Origin: Bin5 sp022827195
GTDB taxonomy: Bacteria; Chloroflexota; Anaerolineae; Caldilineales; Caldilineaceae
Direction: 5' to 3'
Assembly (NCBI GenBank): GCA_965208275.1
Contig: OZ242331.1
Coordinates: forward strand, 1,984,001-2,048,000
Length of the DNA: 64,000 nucleotides
A program made the translations under genes and the position numbers. Shown piece after piece: positions 16,154 through 23,450 of this stretch; positions within the stretch are counted from its first letter, which is position 1, and each line of letters begins with the position of its first letter. A model generated the notes under the pieces. It worked only from the letters and a program-made list of their open reading frames with translations, was not told the origin of the DNA and searched no databases.

Positions 16154-17038
16154 ATGATGGATCGTAGCGAGCGGAGGGGCTGGCTTGGGGTCGCGATTGC
16201 GATCGCGGCCATAGCCTGCATGATGTGGCCCATACTGATGGACAGGGCGCACGCCGCGCCACAAGCGCAGGGCGTCAACTACTGCCCGCCGGGGGAAGTG
16301 ATGTCCCCCGACATAGCGCCTTGGCCGGGATACGAGGGGCCTGGCACCTGTGCCATCTGCTGTGACCGGTCTGACGGGTCGGGATACTGGTATCGGATGC
16401 CGAACTGGCACCCCGTCTGCTACCCGGACCGCAGGCCGCCGACCAGACGGCCCACCCGCACCCGCGTGCCAACTGCTACTCCGAGCTCCACAGCCACGAA
16501 TACACCTGCGCCGCACACTGACACGCCGACTTCGACACCGACACCGACGTCGACTGGGACCCGCACGCCAACCGCACCCGCGGCGCGAGTCACGTTGACG
16601 CCCACGGTGACTCCGAGTCCGAATCCTGCCGCGCCGACTGTTCAGGCGATTCCGCCGGCTACGACGCCGGGGCAGAGTCCCTCCTCAGCGAGCGTGACGC
16701 CGAGTGCGCAACAGGGTAGAACACTCAGCGCCTGGCGGCCCCAGTGTCTGCCACGTCACGCGGCGCGGCCGATGGCGCTGTGCAGAAGCGCGAGCGGATC
16801 GGGCTGGTGGCTGTACTTCATCGGTCCGGGCGGCCGCATTGTGACCGGTCCGCACGTCCCGTTTCCGTCGCCGGCGATGGCAGGACGGCGGGCGGTGTTG
16901 CGGCACTTTGTGACGGGCGCGCCGATTGAGATTGTGTGGGGCGCGGAGCGGGTGCGGCTGCATACAGTGTACGGTGACGGAAAGTCGTATGCGTTTGAGG
17001 CCGCCGAAGACGGAGATGTAGCTTTTTTGGCGTGGTGA
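16154..17038 (+). CDS. Exported protein with Thr-Pro linker
   Basis: The 294-aa protein has a signal/anchor segment (WLGVAIAIAAIACMMWPILM, about 10-29), a Cys-rich patch (CPPGEV, CAICCDR), a long Thr/Pro/Ser linker (about 95-180) and a C-terminal domain of about 90 residues ending DGDVAFLAW. The linker resembles those in Chloroflexota extracellular proteins. It opens a block of membrane-associated genes between TerL and portal, where lysis genes often sit. No lytic domain is recognised. Confidence 0.65.
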   Translation: MMDRSERRGWLGVAIAIAAIACMMWPILMDRAHAAPQAQGVNYCPPGEVMSPDIAPWPGYEGPGTCAICCDRSDGSGYWYRMPNWHPVCYPDRRPPTRRPTRTRVPTATPSSTATNTPAPHTDTPTSTPTPTSTGTRTPTAPAARVTLTPTVTPSPNPAAPTVQAIPPATTPGQSPSSASVTPSAQQGRTLSAWRPQCLPRHAARPMALCRSASGSGWWLYFIGPGGRIVTGPHVPFPSPAMAGRRAVLRHFVTGAPIEIVWGAERVRLHTVYGDGKSYAFEAAEDGDVAFLAW

Positions 17039-17041
17039 GCG

Positions 17042-17278
17042 ATGGACATGAGTGAACACGAACTGAGCCAGCTGGAGCGTCTGACGCGGCTCGAGATTCA
17101 GCAGGAGACGAACGTGGCCTCAATTCAGGCGCTGTCGGGAATCGTGGAGCGGCTAACCCGGGTCGAGGAGCGGCAGCAATCGGTGGCGCGCTTCGTCTAC
17201 GGGGGCGGCGCGCTGCTCGGCACTGCGATCGTGGCGATTGTGGTCTATCTGGCGCAGCTGGTCATCGGGGGCGCATAG
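17042..17278 (+). CDS. Holin-like coiled-coil membrane protein
   Basis: A 78-aa protein: an amphipathic coiled coil (about 5-48, rich in Leu/Glu/Arg heptads) followed by one transmembrane helix (FVYGGGALLGTAIVAIVVYL). This is the layout of XhlA-type holin-associated proteins. It starts three bases after the previous stop, and its own stop overlaps the next GTG. Confidence 0.65.
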   Translation: MDMSEHELSQLERLTRLEIQQETNVASIQALSGIVERLTRVEERQQSVARFVYGGGALLGTAIVAIVVYLAQLVIGGA

Positions 17279-17376
17279 TGCGCGATTCAGGTTGGCGGGA
17301 CCTCAGCCTGGTTATGCTGACACTAGTCGTTGCGGGCTTGCTGTTTACCTTGTCTAAGCAGGGGGCTGGATTTTGA
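17278..17376 (+). CDS. Tiny membrane protein
   Basis: A 32-residue frame beginning at a GTG that overlaps the previous stop (TAGTG) and ending one base before the next start. It encodes one transmembrane helix (LSLVMLTLVVAGLLFTL). The exact fit between two genes and the membrane-rich context suggest it is real, perhaps a small lysis or inner-membrane partner. Confidence 0.45.
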   Translation: MRDSGWRDLSLVMLTLVVAGLLFTLSKQGAGF

Positions 17377-17377
17377 C

Positions 17378-18217
17378 ATGAGAGACGATCCGGAAGAGAC
17401 CCAGGAGGTCGATGCCGTTGAGCCGAAGGGCATTGCCGGTGAGGTCGTGTCTGCCGGCCGGCAGAAGCTGCGCCAGGCGGTGCAGTACGGCGTCAGCGCA
17501 GCAGTCGGCATGGTGGCGCTGGTGGCGATGAGCTGGGCGATGTCGGCGGTACAGAGCAGGGCGCCGGTCGGGATCACGGGCGCAGTTGCGCCAGCCCAGG
17601 CCCAAGGCGTGGCGACGTGGACGGCGACGCCTGCGTGGGGCCGGAGCGCGGAGCTGCAGGTGGGCGACCGCGTGGAAGGTGCGCCGACGCCGACGCCGGC
17701 GAGCGATACGGAGGCGCGGCTGTGGCGGATCATCGAGGACCTGGAGGGGCGGCTGCTGGCCGCGCAGCAGCGCAATATCGTGCTGGAAACGGAGATTGCG
17801 GAGACGCGGGCGGCGCAGGATGGTGCGCCCGCCCTGGCCAGGTCGACACAAGATGTCTTGGCTGAGTCGGGGCCGACGGAGCCAAGGCCGTGGGAGTCGG
17901 TGCACATTCAGCCGGACCTGGGGGAGGGCAGCGAGTGCACGCCGCCGAACCGCGGAATCGTGCTGTGCGGCGTCCCGGATGGAGCGGCGTATGCGGTGTA
18001 CGACGCCCGCGGCAGTCGCTATCCCGATGAATTGGCCACCGTGCCGTCGGCGGCCGAGATGGCCCAGCACTTGGGCCGCGACGCCCAGCCGGTGGAGCTG
18101 TGGAGGCACGGCAGCTACTCTATCCATTACCACCCGGAAGCGCAGGAGATCGCTGTTTTCCACGGTGTGGTGTGCATTTGGGCGAGGAACCGGCTGGGCA
18201 AGGTCCGGCACGGATAA
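17378..18217 (+). CDS. Membrane-anchored phage protein
   Basis: A 279-aa protein with an acidic cytoplasmic N-terminus, a transmembrane helix (AAVGMVALVAMSWAMSAV, near 41-58), a linker with APTPTPASD, a coiled-coil segment (LWRIIEDLEGRLLAAQQRN) and a C-terminal domain with two Cys. It shares the anchor-linker-domain plan of the protein at 16154. No enzyme signature is visible. A role in lysis or surface modification is possible but unproven. Confidence 0.6.
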   Translation: MRDDPEETQEVDAVEPKGIAGEVVSAGRQKLRQAVQYGVSAAVGMVALVAMSWAMSAVQSRAPVGITGAVAPAQAQGVATWTATPAWGRSAELQVGDRVEGAPTPTPASDTEARLWRIIEDLEGRLLAAQQRNIVLETEIAETRAAQDGAPALARSTQDVLAESGPTEPRPWESVHIQPDLGEGSECTPPNRGIVLCGVPDGAAYAVYDARGSRYPDELATVPSAAEMAQHLGRDAQPVELWRHGSYSIHYHPEAQEIAVFHGVVCIWARNRLGKVRHG

Positions 18218-18340
18218 ACAGGTTGCACAAAAGGGACTACGAAGGCCTTCGATTTTGGGCGTGCTCGAGCAGCTCCGGAGATCTCTGAAGACAGCAGCTC
18301 GCAAGCGGCCGCTATACGGAATGCACAAAAGGACTGTGAA

Positions 18341-18550
18341 ATGAGACCTTCAGAGCGGATTTTGAAGTGGTTTGACGGCGAACACTTGGACTCGGACCTT
18401 GAGGAGATCGTGGACTGCTGCCGCGTGCTGGCCGAGGAGATGGACGAGCGCCTAGCTGAAAGCGCCGAAAAGACGACTGGGCTGCGCAAGCTGCTCGAGG
18501 CGAAGGACTGCTTTGTGCGGGCCCGCATCGAGGGCGGTTCAATAGGGTAG
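18341..18550 (+). CDS. Small helical hypothetical protein
   Basis: A 69-aa acidic, entirely alpha-helical protein with no recognised family. It ends just before the tRNA-like sequence at 18557. About 120 bases upstream of it hold no gene, but share short stretches with the gap at 28756-28911. Confidence 0.5.
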   Translation: MRPSERILKWFDGEHLDSDLEEIVDCCRVLAEEMDERLAESAEKTTGLRKLLEAKDCFVRARIEGGSIG

Positions 18551-18556
18551 AACATA

Positions 18557-18642
18557 TGCGGGGTAGCTCAGATGGCAGAGCCGGAGGCGCGTGCATCTGC
18601 AGAGCGCGTCCAGGTGCGCAGGTTCGAGTCCTGCCCCCGCAA
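18557..18642 (+). tRNA. tRNA-like sequence, possibly degenerate tRNA-Cys(GCA)
   Basis: The acceptor stem pairs perfectly (TGCGGGG with CCCCGCA), the D arm (GCTCAGATGGCAGAGC) and T arm (GCAGGTTCGAGTCCTGC) are textbook, and the discriminator is A. The middle is not: about 35 bases separate the D and T stems instead of about 23. A loop CTGCAGA would give anticodon GCA (Cys), but its stem is weak, with one mismatch and two U-G pairs. It could be a decayed tRNA or a tRNA mimic. Confidence 0.5.
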
Positions 18643-18694
18643 CTGCTGTGGCGTTTGGCCGCAGAATAATTGCCCAAAAGGCGAGGAGGTCAAA

Positions 18695-19069
18695 ATGGGA
18701 ACCAAGGAGTTATGGGCCAAGATGCGCCCGACGGCGCTGCTGTTTGCGGTCATCATGGCGGTGCTGGTCTGGGCCCTGATTGGCAAGGTCCTGGGCGGCG
18801 CCCTGGGCGCGGCCGCATTTGGTGATGCTGGGCAAGCCGCCAGCATTATCACGGCGACGCTGATCGTCGTGGGGACTGCAGTGGGGAGTTTGGGCAGCGC
18901 TCTGCTGAAGCTGAGCGAGGACGGGCCGCCCACGCAGGTTCCAGAGAGCAGCCACCAGGCTCTGATCGAGGTCGTGAGTGCCCAGCAAGCCGCGTTGCCT
19001 GTCAATGGCCAGCTGGTGGAAAACGTGCAGGGTCATCGCGGGCGCGAGGGGCTTGGCGAAAGCGGGTAG
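18695..19069 (+). CDS. Holin-like membrane protein
   Basis: A 124-aa protein starting at ATG 18695 behind a strong GAGGAGGT. Two hydrophobic helices are visible (TALLFAVIMAVLVWALI and ASIITATLIVVGTAVGSL) followed by a soluble tail. This topology and its place before the portal gene fit a holin, though no sequence family is recognised. Confidence 0.6.
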   Translation: MGTKELWAKMRPTALLFAVIMAVLVWALIGKVLGGALGAAAFGDAGQAASIITATLIVVGTAVGSLGSALLKLSEDGPPTQVPESSHQALIEVVSAQQAALPVNGQLVENVQGHRGREGLGESG

Positions 19070-19151
19070 GCGATCGGTGGAGCACGGAAGCAGGGAACGA
19101 AGAAAGACGGGGCCGGCTGAGCGCCGGCCCCGGCGAGTTTCGGAGACGGCG

Positions 19152-19256
19152 GTGCTGACGCGGTGCGGCAATTGTGGACGGCTGCGGCGCGCCACAGCGC
19201 CGTGTATGTGCGGAGGCGGGCGGCGGCATGGACCGCAGGAAAGACGACGCAGGTAA
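19152..19256 (+). CDS. Tiny Cys-rich frame
   Basis: A 34-residue frame from GTG 19152 (GGAGA five bases before) carrying CGNC and CMC, which could form a zinc knuckle. It overlaps the next gene in another frame. Support is only the ribosome-binding site and Cys spacing. Confidence 0.3.
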   Translation: MLTRCGNCGRLRRATAPCMCGGGRRHGPQERRRR

Positions 19257-19425
19257 CGAGAACGGACGGCTGAACCGGTTGGACCTGTTTTTCCTGGCGC
19301 TTATCGTTCTGGGCCTGGGCCTGGGCGCGGGCTATATCGTGCTCGAGTGGGGCTGGGAGCATGCGATCGCCTACGGCGGAATAGTCTGTTTGGGCGCGGG
19401 CGTGATTGGGGGGATGCGCAGGTGA
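19228..19425 (+). CDS. Small membrane protein upstream of portal
   Basis: From the ATG at 19228 the protein is 65 aa with two hydrophobic helices (FFLALIVLGLGLGAGYIVL and a Gly-rich IAYGGIVCLGAGVIGGM). Its stop overlaps the portal GTG (GTGA), implying coupled translation. It may be a holin partner or an unknown membrane factor. Confidence 0.5.
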   Translation: MDRRKDDAGNENGRLNRLDLFFLALIVLGLGLGAGYIVLEWGWEHAIAYGGIVCLGAGVIGGMRR

Positions 19426-21431
19426 GCGGCTTTCTGCGCAGGTCCTATCTGAAGGGACAGAAGATCTCCGGTCTGACCACCGACGAGGCCTTTTTGGGGG
19501 CTGGCCGGCAGTCGTACACGGGGCGCTACGTGTCGCCGGAGACGGCGATGACAATAGCGACGGTGTTTGCCTGCGTGCGGGTTATTGCGAACAACATCGC
19601 GCAGCTGCCGCTGAAGGTGTACCGGCGAGACAGCGCCGGCCGGAAAGAGGAGGCCGTAAACCATCCTCTATGGCCCCTGGTCCAGGGCCGGCCGAACCCC
19701 CTGATGGGCCCTTTCATCTGGAAACAGACTGTTTTTGCCAGCGCGCTTTTGCGGGGCAACGCTTACGTGGAGATCGAGTACGCGGGGAGCGGGTGGCCGG
19801 CGGCGTTATGGCCGCTGCAGGCGTCCGGCATGTCGGCGCGGCTGGAGAAACGGCAGGCGGTGTACGAGTACTCGCCGAGCCCGAGCGACGCGGGCACATT
19901 CGGCAGGATACCGGACTACCGCGTGCACCACATGCGCAGCCTGGCCAATGACGGCTTCGAGGGCCGGTCGGTGGTGCGGGAGGCGATGCACACGCTCGAG
20001 CTGGCGCTGGCGACGGAGGAGTTTGGGGCTCGCTTTTTCGGCCAAGGGGCGGCGCCAGGCGTGGCGTTGCTGCATCCGCAGACGCTGTCGCCACAGGCGC
20101 GGGCCAACATCCAGGAATCGTTTGACACTCGGCATGAGGGTGTGGCGAAAAGCCACAGGACGGCCGTGCTCGAGGAAGGCATGCAGGTTGAGCGCATCGG
20201 CATTCCTCCGGAGGAGGCGCAGTTTCTGGGCACGCGTCAATTTCAGACCATCGAGATCTGCAGGTGGTTTGGCGTGCCGCCGCACATGGTCTACGACCTC
20301 GAGCGCGCCACTTTCTCCAACATCGAGCACCAGTCGATCGCTTTCGTGCAGGACAGCCTGATGCCGTGGATCGTGAACCACGAGGAACAGATGGGCATCG
20401 ATCTGCTGCAGCGGGAGGGGTGGGAGTCCAACCTCTTCATGGACTACGACGTCGACCAGCGGTTGCGGGGGGATACGCTCAGCCGGTTCCGCACCTACCA
20501 GAGCGGCATCATGTACGGCCAGCTCTCGCCAAACCAGGCGCGGGGGAAGGAGAACCAGCCGCCGTATGAGGGCGGGGACCAGTATTACCTGCCGGCGAAT
20601 TTGACGCCGGTAAATGGGTCCGGGGCGGATGCGCCGGCGATGGCAAACAAGAGGGACATCCGTCAGGCAGAGCAAGAGCGGGAGCGGCGCCAGGCCGCGG
20701 ATGACCAGGCGCTGCGGGACCTGTGGGCGGCGGCGCAATCCGGCCTGCAGGCGCGGCTGGAGAACGTGGTGGCGTACGAAGTGGCGGCAGTCCGCGAGGC
20801 GCTGCAGGATACGGAGCTGACGGTCTTTCTGTCGTGGCTGCGGCGGTTCTACGACGGCGACGTGCCGGAGGCCTACAGGCAGGCGATTGGAGCTCTCCTG
20901 CAGACGCTGGCGGCGCGCACTGGGCGGATGGTGGCGCTCAGCCTGGAGGAGAGCTGGACCGAGGAGCTGCAGGCCGAGCTGGAGGCCTACGCGGATGAGG
21001 TGCTGGCGCAGTCGGCGGACGGCCACGCGGCCTCGCACCGGCGGCAGATCGAGGCGCTGGTGCGCGATGAGGGGGCGGAGGCGGGAGAGGCGGCCGCCCG
21101 GGCCGCGGTAGAGGAGCGGCTGATCGGCTGGTCCGAGACGGAGGCGGACAGGCGGGCGCGCAAGGTGGCTTTCTCGGCCGGCAACGCGTTTGCGCTGGCG
21201 ACCATGGGCGCGGTCGGAATTGCGGCGGTGGCGTTTGCGGCGCGGGGGGACTCGTGCAAGTTCTGCCGGGCGCTGGACGGCAAGGTGGTGGCGATCGGTG
21301 AGGAGTTCATTTCGGCGGGCGAGAGCGTGACGGCAGCCAATGGCGAGACTCTGACCGTGAAGACGGGACGCCGGCACGGGCCGATCCACGAGGGATGCGA
21401 CTGTACGGTGCGGGCGGTGCGGGACAATTGA
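19422..21431 (+). CDS. Portal protein fused to MuF-type head morphogenesis domain
   Basis: From GTG 19422 the protein is 669 aa. Residues 1 to about 410 are an HK97-type portal: MTIATVFACVRVIANNIAQLPLKVY, RFFGQGAAPG and RWFGVPPHMVYDLERATFSN are characteristic. A charged linker follows, then a C-terminal region of about 240 residues ending in a Mu gpF-like minor head domain with GDSCKFCRALDGKVV and GPIHEGCDCTVR, the usual Cys pairs. The portal forms the dodecameric DNA gate, and MuF proteins sit inside the head. They are normally separate genes, so the fusion is notable. The frame is uninterrupted. Confidence 0.9.
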   Translation: MSGFLRRSYLKGQKISGLTTDEAFLGAGRQSYTGRYVSPETAMTIATVFACVRVIANNIAQLPLKVYRRDSAGRKEEAVNHPLWPLVQGRPNPLMGPFIWKQTVFASALLRGNAYVEIEYAGSGWPAALWPLQASGMSARLEKRQAVYEYSPSPSDAGTFGRIPDYRVHHMRSLANDGFEGRSVVREAMHTLELALATEEFGARFFGQGAAPGVALLHPQTLSPQARANIQESFDTRHEGVAKSHRTAVLEEGMQVERIGIPPEEAQFLGTRQFQTIEICRWFGVPPHMVYDLERATFSNIEHQSIAFVQDSLMPWIVNHEEQMGIDLLQREGWESNLFMDYDVDQRLRGDTLSRFRTYQSGIMYGQLSPNQARGKENQPPYEGGDQYYLPANLTPVNGSGADAPAMANKRDIRQAEQERERRQAADDQALRDLWAAAQSGLQARLENVVAYEVAAVREALQDTELTVFLSWLRRFYDGDVPEAYRQAIGALLQTLAARTGRMVALSLEESWTEELQAELEAYADEVLAQSADGHAASHRRQIEALVRDEGAEAGEAAARAAVEERLIGWSETEADRRARKVAFSAGNAFALATMGAVGIAAVAFAARGDSCKFCRALDGKVVAIGEEFISAGESVTAANGETLTVKTGRRHGPIHEGCDCTVRAVRDN

Positions 21432-21442
21432 GCGCGGTGGGG

Positions 21443-21529
21443 AATGCGTACCGATCGGTACGCATTTTTGCGTTTGCGGTACGCATTTGGCGCAAATCCA
21501 TTGACGCGCCGATCGCCAGAGCGTATCTT
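21443..21529 (+). promoter_or_regulatory. Late operator-promoter module, copy 2
   Basis: Nearly identical to 13259-13345: the same 24-bp palindrome (21443-21466), the second half-site, TTGACG (21501-21506), 17 bp and TATCTT (21524-21529). It lies 11 bases after the portal-MuF stop and would boost the capsid genes that follow. Confidence 0.75.
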
Positions 21530-21572
21530 GCGAATAGCCGCAAAATCTTCGTAACAGGACGCATGGGGACGG

Positions 21573-21932
21573 ATGAGCAGCCTGGTCATCTACGCAAACA
21601 AAGAGCTGCAGGACATCGACGCCGAGGCGCTGGACGTGATCACCGGGGCGGCCGCGCCTCTGACCGACGGCACGGTCTATTTCGTGCAGAATACCGGCTT
21701 GCAGGCAAACGAACAGCTGGTAGGGCGGCACCATTACGCCTGTCTGATCCAGGTGGCGAGCGAGCCCGACACGCGAGACAAGATAAAGCGGGCTCGGGCA
21801 GGTGCCGTGCTTCTGCGGCCGTTCGGCGAGGGCGCGAGGTACGAGCCCAAGGCGGGAAAGACAGGCTACATCTGGTCTCCATACGGCGAGGTGTCGGTGA
21901 GCATCAATCCAAGTCCGCGGGACAGTGGATAG
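21573..21932 (+). CDS. Hypothetical structural-region protein
   Basis: A 119-aa protein, first gene after the second late promoter. It contains PLTDGTVYFVQNTGLQANE, then IKRARAGAVLLRPFGEGARYEP, a mostly beta pattern. No family recognised. Its stop overlaps the next GTG (TAGTG). Co-transcription with head genes suggests a virion or assembly role. Confidence 0.55.
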   Translation: MSSLVIYANKELQDIDAEALDVITGAAAPLTDGTVYFVQNTGLQANEQLVGRHHYACLIQVASEPDTRDKIKRARAGAVLLRPFGEGARYEPKAGKTGYIWSPYGEVSVSINPSPRDSG

Positions 21933-22687
21933 TGGCTGACAAAAGGATCACGACTGTCGACGAGATGACGAGCCCGGACGAAAGCGCTGATTTCGTCCTG
22001 ATCGTGCGCGGGACTCAGAAGGACCTGCGCCGGCTTCGCTTGAACCGGCTGCCCGTGGACTTCGACCTGCACGACGACGTCGCTACCGAGCTGGCGACGC
22101 TGGCCGGTATCGACCGCATGCTGATCTCGGACGAAGGGACGCCTGGGGCGCCCCAGCGTTGGGTCAAGCTGGCGACGCTGCAGTCGTTCTTCACAAACGC
22201 ATTCGACCTGCACGACGACGTCGACACCGAGCTGACCGCGGCTGCCAAAGCGGACCGTCTGCTGATTTCCGACGAGGGGGAGAGCGGGGACCCGCAGAAG
22301 TGGATTTCTGTCGAGAATCTTGCCAATTCGCTGGGCGTTCTCAAGGTGGAGAAGATAGCCACCGAGTTCACGCTGGGCTCCCACAACGAGGTTGTGTCCC
22401 ATTCACTTGGCCGCGTCCCGCTCGGTTTCCAGCTGCGGATGATATGCAAGACCGCGGAAGGCGGCTATTCAGCTGGTGATGAAATCCTCCTTGGTTTCTA
22501 CAGCTTGTCCTACCCGACCGGCAGCACAATCTTCTGGGAATATTTCTTCCTCAACGACGTCAACGCGTCCAGCTTTCGGGTAAAGGCGGATTTGGACGTC
22601 GGAATGCGTCTCCAGCAGAAGACGAGCACCAGTGAATTTCAAGTTACCAACAACAAATGGAAATGGGGCATCACGATTTGGGGATGA
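21932..22687 (+). CDS. Putative fibre or decoration protein with internal repeat
   Basis: A 251-aa protein with two copies of a unit of about 48 residues: DLHDDVATELATLAGIDRML then ISDEGTPGAPQRWV, and DLHDDVDTELTAAAKADRLL then ISDEGESGDPQKWI. Units with this D-R-x-L-I-S-D-E pattern are common in phage tail fibres and head fibres. The C-terminal 110 residues are beta-rich and end KWKWGITIWG. A fibre gene between portal and protease would be unusual, so a head decoration is as likely. Confidence 0.55.
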   Translation: MADKRITTVDEMTSPDESADFVLIVRGTQKDLRRLRLNRLPVDFDLHDDVATELATLAGIDRMLISDEGTPGAPQRWVKLATLQSFFTNAFDLHDDVDTELTAAAKADRLLISDEGESGDPQKWISVENLANSLGVLKVEKIATEFTLGSHNEVVSHSLGRVPLGFQLRMICKTAEGGYSAGDEILLGFYSLSYPTGSTIFWEYFFLNDVNASSFRVKADLDVGMRLQQKTSTSEFQVTNNKWKWGITIWG

Positions 22688-22711
22688 CGCACTCTCAACG
22701 GGTAGCAAACA

Positions 22712-23428
22712 ATGGAACGATGGCGGATACAACCCGGCGGCCCCGAGCTCGAGATTGAAGAGCGGGCCGACGGCGACGATGACGAGAAGACGACGACCCG
22801 CCTGCGCGGCTATGCCACCGTCTACGGCGCGAAGACGGTCTGGTTCTGGGACGAATGGCGGGAGCTGGTCGCGCCCGGGGCCTACGACGAGTCGGTGCGG
22901 CGGGACGACGTGTGCACGCTGTGGCAGCACGACGACAGCCAGCCGCTGGGCCGGGTGAGCTCGGGCACCATGCGGGTCTGGTCGGACGACGTGGGCGTAG
23001 GCTACGCGGTGGAGCCGCCGGGCTGGGCGGCCGGCTACGTGGAGACGGTGCGGCGCAAGGACGTGACGCAGTCTAGCATCGGCTTCGACGTGCTCGAGGA
23101 CGAATGGGGCAAGGACCCCGACGAGGACGACAAGTACCTGCGCACGATCCACAAGGCCAGGATGTGGGAGGCGTCGCCGGTGACCTGGCCGGCAGTGCTC
23201 GAGACGTCGGTCGGTGTGGCGCAGCGGTCGAGGTACTCGGTGCATTCCATGATCTCGATGATTGGGGGGCTGCCGGCGCTGCCGGCGGATTTGAGTTGGA
23301 AAGAGGAGGCCGGGCGCATGCGGATCGCGCGGCGTACGCAGGCGCAGGGCGTGGACGTGGCCGCAACCGAGCTGTCGCTCAAGGCGGCCGCTGCGATGGC
23401 GGACCTGGGGCTTGCGCTGCGGGCCTGA
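22712..23428 (+). CDS. HK97-type prohead protease
   Basis: A 238-aa protein of peptidase family U35. LRGYATVYGAKT, the His in LWQHDDSQPLGRV, and SSIGFDVLEDEW with the catalytic Ser region match the herpes/HK97 protease fold, as does the following ARMWEASPVTWPA. It cleaves scaffold or the capsid N-terminus during maturation. It directly precedes the major capsid gene, the usual order. Confidence 0.9.
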   Translation: MERWRIQPGGPELEIEERADGDDDEKTTTRLRGYATVYGAKTVWFWDEWRELVAPGAYDESVRRDDVCTLWQHDDSQPLGRVSSGTMRVWSDDVGVGYAVEPPGWAAGYVETVRRKDVTQSSIGFDVLEDEWGKDPDEDDKYLRTIHKARMWEASPVTWPAVLETSVGVAQRSRYSVHSMISMIGGLPALPADLSWKEEAGRMRIARRTQAQGVDVAATELSLKAAAAMADLGLALRA

Positions 23429-23450
23429 TAGAGGAGACGAGGAGAGGGGC

